Origin: Albidovulum sediminicola
Lineage (GTDB): Bacteria > Pseudomonadota > Alphaproteobacteria > Rhodobacterales > Rhodobacteraceae
DNA length: 64,000 nucleotides
Direction of reading: 5' to 3'
Assembly (NCBI RefSeq): GCF_025751575.1
Contig: NZ_JAOWLA010000007.1
Location: 1-64,000 of the forward strand
The position numbers and the translations under genes were made by a program. Shown here one piece after another: positions 33,048 through 40,520 of the stretch. Every line of letters starts with the position of its first letter. Position 1 is the first letter of the stretch. The notes beneath the pieces were generated by a model. That model saw nothing but the letters and a program-made list of their open reading frames with translations, made no database searches and had not been told where the DNA came from.

Positions 33048-33277
33048 TCGGGGACCACATAGAAGCCGTTCGAGCGCGGCTTTGTTCGAGGTGCTGTCCA
33101 TTTGTGTCCGGTAGCCCTGCGAAGGATGTCGGCCACCCTTTTGCAGTAGCTAGCTGTGGCGATGTCCATCCCCTCACTATCAGAGAAGCGAAGATCGGCA
33201 AGATCATCAAGCACGACTTCGATTTCGAAACCGATCTGCCAATCGCGAGAAATTCGGCGGTTCTGACTAACACCCAT
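33048..33277 (-). pseudogene. N-terminal part of the gene interrupted by the IS5-family element (probably the same Mrr-like gene)
   Basis: About 76 codons from ATG 33277, behind AGGTAGGTAAGAC, running into the insertion sequence at 33047. The residues include EVVLDDLADLRFSDSEGMDI and YCKRVADILRRATGHKW. If the 1053-bp element is removed, this frame continues exactly into the Mrr-like fragment at 31994, so one gene probably spanned both. The predicted junction is short of the 10-15 residues usually found between the D and Q-x-K motifs, so some bases may also have been lost. Confidence 0.55.
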
Positions 33278-33371
33278 GTCTTACCTACCTGTTTGAAGCA
33301 GCTGGCTGCCGCTACATGGCGCAGCCGCGAGCTTCGCCTCCTTCCATCAACCCAAGCAAGGAACCAAAGAA

Positions 33372-33866
33372 GTGAACGAACCAGAATCCCTTAATACCGC
33401 GCGCATGGACCTCGTCGCTGAGATCTGCGCCCGCATCGAGACGGGCTTTTCAGAAGGCGTAACCACTCTAGAGATGCACCGGGCTATCGCAGAATATTTC
33501 CGAAAAGTGACTGAAACAATAGAACATTTCAAAGCCGCCGGCGCCGAACCAAGGGGGCGCCTAGAGCTTGCCATGGCACAAATTGCAGTTGATCTGGTTG
33601 CTCAAGAAACGTCACTTGGCCGCGACGGCCTGACTATCGAATTCGGAGACCTTGACCGAACAACGGTTCTCCTGACGCTCTGCGAGACAATCATCGCATG
33701 CCTGTCTGTTGCCAAGGTTCTGGACATGGACATAGATGCCGCGCTGAGAGTTGTCGGCCGGCACATCTCCACGCGAGGCGGCGATGACGATCCATGCCAT
33801 GGACCAGTTCGTCAGACTGAAGTCCGGGTGCCCCTCGGCAAGTTGGCAATGCAGGAGTTCGTCTGA
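33372..33866 (+). CDS. Hypothetical protein upstream of the H-NS-like gene
   Basis: A 164-residue protein starting at GTG 33372 behind AAGGAACCAAAGAA. Mostly helical by pattern (MDLVAEICARIETGFSEGVTTLEMHRAIAEYFRKV, then two long helices around LLTLCETIIACLSVAKVL). No known domain recognised. TGATG overlap with the next gene shows they are co-translated, so it may work with the H-NS-like protein. Confidence 0.65.
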   Translation: MNEPESLNTARMDLVAEICARIETGFSEGVTTLEMHRAIAEYFRKVTETIEHFKAAGAEPRGRLELAMAQIAVDLVAQETSLGRDGLTIEFGDLDRTTVLLTLCETIIACLSVAKVLDMDIDAALRVVGRHISTRGGDDDPCHGPVRQTEVRVPLGKLAMQEFV

Positions 33867-34192
33867 TGGCACCCCGTGAAGTTAGAGCGAGTGACTTGCA
33901 GGAGCTGTCCCTTGAAGAAGCTCAGCGGCTATTGGCGGCTGTCGAATCAATGCTGGCAGACCGGACAGAAGAAAAGAAGCAGCATGCGCTGGAGGAGATC
34001 AAGGACCTCGTCAAGGACCACGAACTTCGTTTTGAGGACGTAGTATCGGCCATAAGGGTGACCGCCAGGAGAAAGAAGGCCCCGGCACTCTTTCGCAATC
34101 CTCAGAACCCTCGCCAGACCTGGTCTGGAAAAGGTAAAGCGCCTGACTGGTATGTTCAGGCGGCCGACAAAAACGGGCTTCGAATCCTTTAG
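33866..34192 (+). CDS. H-NS histone-family protein
   Basis: A 108-residue nucleoid-associated protein. Residues 10-65 are a helical oligomerisation region (LQELSLEEAQRLLAAVESMLADRTEEKKQ). The C-terminal region, FRNPQNPRQTWSGKGKAPDWY, is the H-NS DNA-binding motif (Y/F-R-x-P-x-x-P-x-x-T-W-S-G-x-G-x-x-P-x-W). It probably silences AT-rich island genes. Its start overlaps the stop of the preceding gene by one base. Confidence 0.88.
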   Translation: MAPREVRASDLQELSLEEAQRLLAAVESMLADRTEEKKQHALEEIKDLVKDHELRFEDVVSAIRVTARRKKAPALFRNPQNPRQTWSGKGKAPDWYVQAADKNGLRIL

Positions 34193-34671
34193 AGAAGATG
34201 CTTCAACCATCGCGTCTGCCGGCAGTCTGGCCGTCGAACCAGACTGGCGGCGCAGAAAACGGAGTGTCTGGTGAAGATCTGCGTGAATAAAGGGTGCAGG
34301 ATTCCTCTCATGTCAAGTCGACTAGAATTTTGAAATCTAACGATTCTCCGCCACCTTCGCCTTCCTGTTGCCACGATTGAATCATAGCACTCCACTGGCG
34401 GCAACAGGGGGGCAAACGTCACTGAAAACCCACTTTCAAGCACAAGGAAATGTCCGCGGCATTTCTCTTCAAGGCTAGGAAGTTACGTTCAAGATCGCTC
34501 AGACCATCAAACCAGTATGCTCTCTGTCGCAAATTTCACCTGCAAATGGCATCCGTCCTCACGGTGTCGAAAGGGGTCTTTGGGCTCAATGTTTGTTGCC
34601 GATATTTTGCGGTCCCCTCTCTCTACACACCCTGTCTGAGGGCGCCACGCCAGTACTCTTAGAGGTAACCG
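34193..34671. other. Intergenic region with an interrupted inverted repeat
   Basis: 479 bp without a supported gene. CCTGTTGCC (34365-34373) and GGCAACAGG (34401-34409) form a 9-bp-arm inverted repeat around a 27-base spacer, followed by GGGGGC and an A-rich stretch. Open frames on either strand have unconvincing translations. It presumably carries the promoter of the lipoprotein gene. Confidence 0.4.
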
Positions 34672-35169
34672 ATGACCACCCCACCTATGATCTCTTGGAA
34701 ATCCCGAATCATCCTCAGCTTGAGTTGTATAAGTCTAATTGCCTTGGGCGGCTGTACGGCCCCGGTTCAGGTCATGAGCGATGCTCAACTGCAGAGTGCG
34801 ACTGCGGCCTGGATCGTCGGGGACACCTGCTCAAAGAATGGAAGCCAGTCGGATTTGCCGGCCGCAGTAGCCTTTCTGGACTACGTTGGTAGCCAGCTTA
34901 GGTCTCAAGACCCCGCGCGCGTTCAAGCGATGATTCAGGCGTTTCAGCCTGACTTGCGGCGAAATGGTGTCACGCCACAGGACTGCAACAAGTTCGCCTT
35001 TCTCGCGGCCAAGCACCAAATTGCCCTAGCGGAGCAACAGCGTCGAAAGCAAGAGTATGAGGCATCATTAGCCCAGCTCAACGCTACGGCCAATAGCATG
35101 CAAGTCAATACTCCCCGCGCAACCAAGTGCCAGTATTATGCTTGGGGAAACATGGTGAGCTGTTATTGA
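34672..35169 (+). CDS. Putative lipoprotein, unknown function
   Basis: A 165-residue protein with a signal peptide (SRIILSLSCISLIALGGC) ending in a lipobox (LGGC) at about Cys28, so it should be a lipid-anchored envelope protein. Two further cysteine-containing segments (DTCSK, DCNKF) and a C-terminal CQYYAWGNMVSCY may form disulfides. AGAGGTAACC precedes the ATG. No family recognised. Confidence 0.7.
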   Translation: MTTPPMISWKSRIILSLSCISLIALGGCTAPVQVMSDAQLQSATAAWIVGDTCSKNGSQSDLPAAVAFLDYVGSQLRSQDPARVQAMIQAFQPDLRRNGVTPQDCNKFAFLAAKHQIALAEQQRRKQEYEASLAQLNATANSMQVNTPRATKCQYYAWGNMVSCY

Positions 35170-35670
35170 CAGCTGAGTTGCCTTGTAGGCGCTTATTCTC
35201 ATATTACGCCTACTGTGGTAGTGAATATGAGGGCAAGAACTTTTGCAGTTACGATATCTTCTTGGGCGGTTCTCATAGCCGTGTTTAGGGTGTGTAGATC
35301 AACACCCGAAACACCCCCCCCCCCGTAGCGGTTATGCTCTCCCGAGGAACTCCCCAGGTTGAATCTGCAAGGCCTCATGTCAACAACACTAGATCTCATC
35401 GACGCATCCGACTTGCCCCGGCGACGACTTGAGGACGCGAACGCGGGCGCTCTGCTCATCGTCATCCAATCCCGCGCTATCGTTCAGGGCGCACAAATCC
35501 AAGGATTCTAGTGGCATAACACGCGCCAGCGGATAGTGTCTCACGGGTACACTGAACATTGGAGATTTGATCAAAGCTATGTCTACCACATTGCACGACC
35601 TGATCGTCTTGTTCTCTCCGTACCCGCAGTTTCGGCGGCAATAGAGATCGCAAAAAGCGGAGTTCTGGTG
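35170..35670. promoter_or_regulatory. 500-bp region upstream of the defence operon with an 11-C tract
   Basis: No gene supported. The main feature is a run of eleven C at 35314-35324, a slip-prone homopolymer 347 bp before the helicase start. The helicase frame stays open back to 35536, but that extension lacks a ribosome binding site. The region presumably holds the operon promoter. Confidence 0.45.
35314..35324. repeat. Poly-C homopolymer tract (11 C)
   Basis: Eleven consecutive C in a region that is otherwise mixed in composition. Tracts of this length change length by slippage in many bacteria and can switch promoters or short leader frames on and off. Confidence 0.75.
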
Positions 35671-38577
35671 ATGAGAGACATTGGCTCTAGCGCGAATCGT
35701 CAGCAACAGGAGGCGATCAAGGCCGCAGAAGGGCCCGTACTAATCATTGCAGGCCCAGGCTCTGGCAAGACCTTCACACTTGTTGAACGTATTGTTCACC
35801 TGATCACCGAGAAGAAGGTTGCCCCAGAAAGCCTACTTGTCGTTACGTTCACCGACAAGGCCGCCCGGGAGCTTACCACTCGGGTTTCAAATCGCCTTGC
35901 ACAGCTAGATATTCCGTTCAATTTGAATGAAATGTACCTCGGCACATTTCATTCAATCTGCCTGCGCGTGCTGGAAGAGTTCCGAGAGTACACCCGGTTG
36001 AGGCGCAGCTTCACGCTTTTCGATCAGTTCGATCAGCAGTACTTTCTCTACCAGAGGATCAAGGACTTTCGGGAGCTTGCAGACGCACAACTTGTAATGG
36101 GGGGTGACCAGACCGGCCGCTGGGCGCAGTCTGAAATTCTCATGAAGTGGCTGAACAAGGTCAGCGAAGAGGCCCTGGATCCCCATGTTCTCGAGACGGC
36201 GCCAGATCCGGAGGTGTGCTCACTGGCTCGTTGTTTCCTGAAGTACCAAGAGCTTCTCGAGGAAAACAACTGCCTGGACTTCTCGGGGATTCAGTACGAG
36301 GCACTGCAGCTCCTGCGCCGGCGCCCGGACGTGCTTGCTCAGCTGCGCGACAAGATCACGTACCTGATGGTCGATGAGTATCAGGACACCAATACGATCC
36401 AGGAACAGATCCTGCTTCTTCTCGCCGGCGACAGGAGTAACCTCTGCGTCGTGGGCGATGATGACCAAGGTCTCTACCGATTTCGGGGGGCCACAATTCG
36501 CAACATCCTGGAGTTCCCACAGCTGTTTCCGCCAGGCCGTTGCACGCAGGTGCGGCTAACGGTGAACTATCGCTCCCATCCAGGGATCATCGACTTCTAC
36601 AACGAGTGGATGGAGCGGCTGGATTGGGAGGAGCAAGGTACGACATTCCGCTTCCCGAAGCAGATTCTTCCGCGTGAGGACAGCTTCCCCGATGTTCCTG
36701 CCGTGGCCCGTCTGAGCGCGTCGGACGATAAAGGTGAGAGCGAAAACTGGCACAACGAAGTCATCGCTTTCCTGACAGCGCTAACCGGATCCGGGCGACT
36801 GACTGATTGGAACCAGGTCGCCTTTCTATTCCGCTCGGTCAAGAACGACCGGGTGCTCGAGCTGGCGCGCTTTCTCGAAGGCAACGGCGTCCCTGTCTAT
36901 TCGCCGCGCTCTAACATGTTCTTCGAGCGGGAGGAGATCCGCTTGATGATAGGAGCGTTTATCTTCCTGTTTCCGCAGTTCCCCAAGGTGCGACAGTGGG
37001 TCGAAGGTGCGCAGCTCGCCATTTGGGGCTATTACGACCACGAGTGCTTCAAGGCGTTCGCGGATGAACTCCGTAAGCCAGAGAACCGCCGCATGCTTGA
37101 GTGGGCCCGGCCACTCGCCAAGCGACATGCAGTGCTCACACAAACCGCCGACTATGCCTTCTCTGGGCTGTTCTATCAGCTGCTCCAGTTCCCCCTGTTC
37201 TCCCGCTTTCTGGACGAAGAGGCCATGCAGGGTGTCGACAAAGGCCGTGCGGCCCGCAACCTGGCGACCTTCTCGAAGCTGATCACCAAGTTCGAATACC
37301 TTCACTACGTCACGGTTCTTAACCCCGAATACCTCGAACGCGACTTGCGGAACCTGTTCAACCAGTTCTTCCGCTTCCTCAAGGAAGGCGGCATCGGGGA
37401 GTATGAGGATGAGGCGGAATACGCGCCGAAGGGCTGCGTATCGTTCCTGACCATCCACCAGTCCAAGGGGCTAGAGTTCCCCGTGGTCGTATGCGGCTCA
37501 CTCGAGGCGGTGCCGCGCAAGCAGCACACCGATCTGGACGAGATCCTCGAGGACGGTGGCTACCTGTCGAAGGCGCGGTTTGAGCCGCTGGATAGCATCA
37601 AGCACTTCGATTTCTGGCGTCTCTACTACACCGCCTTCTCGCGGGCGCAGAACCTGCTGATCTTGGCCGCGCAGGAGCGGCACGGACACGGCAGATCGCC
37701 ATCGAAGTATTTTGAGGATGTTTTCCGTGCCCTGCCAGAGTGGCGGGGAGTCGACCTGACCCAGTTCACCTTCGAAAAGGTGAAGGAAATCAACCTCAAG
37801 CGCGAGTATTCCTTCACTTCGCACATCACGCTCTTCGAAAACTGCGCCGAGCAGTATCGCTTCTTCAAGGAGCTGGAGTTCGCCGCCATCCGCGTCAGCC
37901 CCATGCTATTCGGCACGCTGGTTCACCAGACCATTGAAGACATCCACAAGGCTGTCCTTCGGGGCGAGGAACACACGGTCACGCCCGACGCCATCGAAAG
38001 CTGGTTCTCCACCAACTATGCCATGCTGTCGAAGAAGGAGCGCGTCTTCCTGGCGCCCATCACCCTCGAGGCCGCGCGTAGGCACGTCATGCGCTATTAC
38101 GAGCGCGAGAATGGCAATTGGGACCAGATCAAGGAAACCGAGGTCGGGATCTCTCTGGTCAAGGATGACTACATCCTGAAGGGCAATGTCGACCTGATCC
38201 GGGGCGAAGGCGGCACGGTCGAGGTCGTGGACTTCAAGTCCGAGAAGAAGCCCGACATGGAGAAGGACCGCGACCGGCTGCGCCAGTACCAAAGCCAGCT
38301 CGAAGTCTACGCCCACCTCATCGAAGAGCGGACAGGCCAGAAGGTCAGCCGGATGCACCTCTATTACACCGGCGAGCAGGACGGGAACCCCTATGTCAGC
38401 TTCGCCAAGGATGACCGGGCGATCGGCAAGACGATCTCCCGCTTTGATGAAATCGTCCACCGCATCGAATGCGCGGACTACCGAATAGCCGCGCGCCCCG
38501 ATAGGTTGTGCGAGAACTGTGACATGCGCGCCTATTGCGACGCGAAGAACTGGAATTTCAGGAAAGACGACCGATGA
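35671..38577 (+). CDS. UvrD/Rep-like helicase fused to a Cys-cluster PD-(D/E)XK nuclease
   Basis: A 968-residue superfamily 1 helicase. It begins with the Q-motif and Walker A (GPGSGKTFTLVERI), then VTFTDKAARELTTRV, Walker B VDEYQDTN, VGDDDQGLYRFRGA, VNYRSHPGI and FLTIHQSKGLEFPVVV. The last 250 residues are a RecB/AddB/Cas4-like nuclease: Cys725 in LFENCAEQYRF, GNVDLI, EVVDFKSEK, a QLEVYAHL motif, then Cys947, Cys950 and Cys956 (C-x2-C-x5-C), consistent with a 4Fe-4S cluster. It should unwind and cut DNA. ATG 35671 is preferred; the stop overlaps the methyltransferase start (ATGA). Confidence 0.85.
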   Translation: MRDIGSSANRQQQEAIKAAEGPVLIIAGPGSGKTFTLVERIVHLITEKKVAPESLLVVTFTDKAARELTTRVSNRLAQLDIPFNLNEMYLGTFHSICLRVLEEFREYTRLRRSFTLFDQFDQQYFLYQRIKDFRELADAQLVMGGDQTGRWAQSEILMKWLNKVSEEALDPHVLETAPDPEVCSLARCFLKYQELLEENNCLDFSGIQYEALQLLRRRPDVLAQLRDKITYLMVDEYQDTNTIQEQILLLLAGDRSNLCVVGDDDQGLYRFRGATIRNILEFPQLFPPGRCTQVRLTVNYRSHPGIIDFYNEWMERLDWEEQGTTFRFPKQILPREDSFPDVPAVARLSASDDKGESENWHNEVIAFLTALTGSGRLTDWNQVAFLFRSVKNDRVLELARFLEGNGVPVYSPRSNMFFEREEIRLMIGAFIFLFPQFPKVRQWVEGAQLAIWGYYDHECFKAFADELRKPENRRMLEWARPLAKRHAVLTQTADYAFSGLFYQLLQFPLFSRFLDEEAMQGVDKGRAARNLATFSKLITKFEYLHYVTVLNPEYLERDLRNLFNQFFRFLKEGGIGEYEDEAEYAPKGCVSFLTIHQSKGLEFPVVVCGSLEAVPRKQHTDLDEILEDGGYLSKARFEPLDSIKHFDFWRLYYTAFSRAQNLLILAAQERHGHGRSPSKYFEDVFRALPEWRGVDLTQFTFEKVKEINLKREYSFTSHITLFENCAEQYRFFKELEFAAIRVSPMLFGTLVHQTIEDIHKAVLRGEEHTVTPDAIESWFSTNYAMLSKKERVFLAPITLEAARRHVMRYYERENGNWDQIKETEVGISLVKDDYILKGNVDLIRGEGGTVEVVDFKSEKKPDMEKDRDRLRQYQSQLEVYAHLIEERTGQKVSRMHLYYTGEQDGNPYVSFAKDDRAIGKTISRFDEIVHRIECADYRIAARPDRLCENCDMRAYCDAKNWNFRKDDR

Positions 38578-40520
38578 GTGATGTGAAAGACGATCAGACC
38601 GCCATGAGCCTTGGTGCCGATACGGGCAACCTGGAGAGCGTGGAGAAATTTCAGTTCGCGCCCATCAAGGGCTATCCGATGCTGAACTGGCGCGGGAAGC
38701 GGCCATTCACGTCCACGCAATTCTACCCCGCCCAGTTGAAAGAGGTGCATGGCGAGGAGGTCAGTGGATGGCGCAACAAGATTTTCTGGGGCGACAATCT
38801 CCAGGTCATGAGTCATCTGCTCAAAGAGTTTCGCGGCAGTGTCGATTTGATCTACATTGATCCACCGTTCGACTCAAAAGCCGATTATAAAAAGAACATA
38901 AAATTGCAGGGGAAATCGACTTCAAATGATATGTCTAGCTTTGAGGAAAAGCAGTATACAGACATTTGGGCGAATGACGACTACCTTCAGTTCATGTATG
39001 AGCGCGCATCTATAGCGCGCGAGCTGCTTTCAGAATCTGGAACAATTTATCTTCACTGTGACTGGCACAAGTCGCATCATCTCCGCTGCATTCTGGATGA
39101 GATATTCGGTCACGAAAACTGCCACAATGTAATTACGTGGCAGCGATCTCATGCACAAGGCAACAGTGGGCAAGGCGCTGTCCATTTTGGGCGCGTCACT
39201 GACACTATCTTCATCTACTCTAACAATGGAAGACCGACATGGAACCAACAATACGTTGCGTATACCGAGGAAGTGCTGGCGCGTGACTACAAGTATGTCG
39301 ACGAGGAGACAGGAGAGCGTTATCGCCTAATGCCTGTTGATGGGCCAGGAGGCGCCAGTAAAGGCAACCCATATTATGAGTTCCTAGGAGTTTCTGGATA
39401 CTGGAGATATTCAAAGGAGACGATGCAGGCACTCTACGAAAAGGGCGAGATCGTCGTGTCTTCAACTGGGCGCTCGCTTAGCAGAAAGCGGTTTCTCAAG
39501 GATGCCAAGGGCACTCCTGTAACAGATCTTTGGGATGACCTGAATCGCGTCAGTCCCACCTCAAGCGAACGGCTGGACTACCCCACACAGAAGCCTGAAT
39601 GCCTATTGGAAAGAATAATACGTACTTCATCGAACCCCAGCGAAATCGTTTTGGATTTCTTCATGGGATCCGGAACTTCTCAAGCAGTGGCCATGAAACT
39701 CGGCCGTAGATTTATCGGCGCGGACATTAATCTTGGCGCCGTTCAGACGACCATGAAACGACTAATTAACGTTGCGGCTGAACTCAGCGAAAAGCTCCCA
39801 GAGGAAGGCGAAAATTATTACACTGGCTTTGAGGTCTATAACGTTAACCATTACGACATATTTCGCAATCCGGCGCAGGCGAAGGACCTTCTTCTAGAAG
39901 CACTTGAGATCCAGCCTCTTGAACTGAGCACGGTCTTCGATGGCGAGAAAGACGGTCGCATGGTCAAGGTCATGCCAGTCAACCGCATCGCTACCCGCGC
40001 TGACCTGAACGAGCTGATTTCGGGCTTCGACTACAAGGCATGGGAACGCCGTCAGGCCGAACATCCGAACCGGCCCGTGGAGAAGCTCACGCTCGTCTGC
40101 ATGGGTCACGAGCCCGACCTCGCCGCCCGGCTCAAGCTGGCCGCAGCACCTTACAAAATCGATGTCGAGGTGGTCGACATCCTGCGCGACAAGGCGAACC
40201 TCGAGTTCCGCCGCGACTCCGAGGCGAAGGTCGTCATCAAAGATGGCGAGCTGGTGGTGGACCGCTTCTACCCCATGAACCTGTTGCAGAAGCTGTCGAA
40301 GCAGAAAGAGACGGTCGAGGACTGGCGCGAACTGGTTGAGAGCATCCTCATCGATTGGAACTACGACGGGGCCATTCTGCAGCCGACGGTGGTGGATATC
40401 CCGGGCAAGACCGACCTCGTGGCGGGCCGCTACAAGGTGCCGGCCGACGCCGGGACGATTCGCGTGAAGATCACCGACCTCCTCTCCGAGTCGTGGGAAG
40501 GGAGCGTGACCAATGGCTAA
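38574..40520 (+). CDS. Type III-like DNA methyltransferase (Mod)
   Basis: A 648-residue beta-class amino-methyltransferase: catalytic motif DPPF (residues 96-99) precedes the AdoMet motif FMGSGT (363-368), as in type III Mod subunits. The stretch between them contains the target-recognition region. From about 38890 to 39870 this gene is distinctly richer in A/T than its own two ends, suggesting exchange of the recognition domain. It overlaps the helicase by 4 bp and the Res-like gene by 8 bp. It should methylate adenine (or cytosine N4) in a short asymmetric site to protect the host. Confidence 0.87.
   Translation: MSDVKDDQTAMSLGADTGNLESVEKFQFAPIKGYPMLNWRGKRPFTSTQFYPAQLKEVHGEEVSGWRNKIFWGDNLQVMSHLLKEFRGSVDLIYIDPPFDSKADYKKNIKLQGKSTSNDMSSFEEKQYTDIWANDDYLQFMYERASIARELLSESGTIYLHCDWHKSHHLRCILDEIFGHENCHNVITWQRSHAQGNSGQGAVHFGRVTDTIFIYSNNGRPTWNQQYVAYTEEVLARDYKYVDEETGERYRLMPVDGPGGASKGNPYYEFLGVSGYWRYSKETMQALYEKGEIVVSSTGRSLSRKRFLKDAKGTPVTDLWDDLNRVSPTSSERLDYPTQKPECLLERIIRTSSNPSEIVLDFFMGSGTSQAVAMKLGRRFIGADINLGAVQTTMKRLINVAAELSEKLPEEGENYYTGFEVYNVNHYDIFRNPAQAKDLLLEALEIQPLELSTVFDGEKDGRMVKVMPVNRIATRADLNELISGFDYKAWERRQAEHPNRPVEKLTLVCMGHEPDLAARLKLAAAPYKIDVEVVDILRDKANLEFRRDSEAKVVIKDGELVVDRFYPMNLLQKLSKQKETVEDWRELVESILIDWNYDGAILQPTVVDIPGKTDLVAGRYKVPADAGTIRVKITDLLSESWEGSVTNG

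Noticed and set aside
31986-33056. 9-bp target-site duplication of the IS5-family element
   Set aside because: The flanks (TCGCCGCTT and TCGGGGACC) do not match beyond three bases, so no duplication can be claimed.
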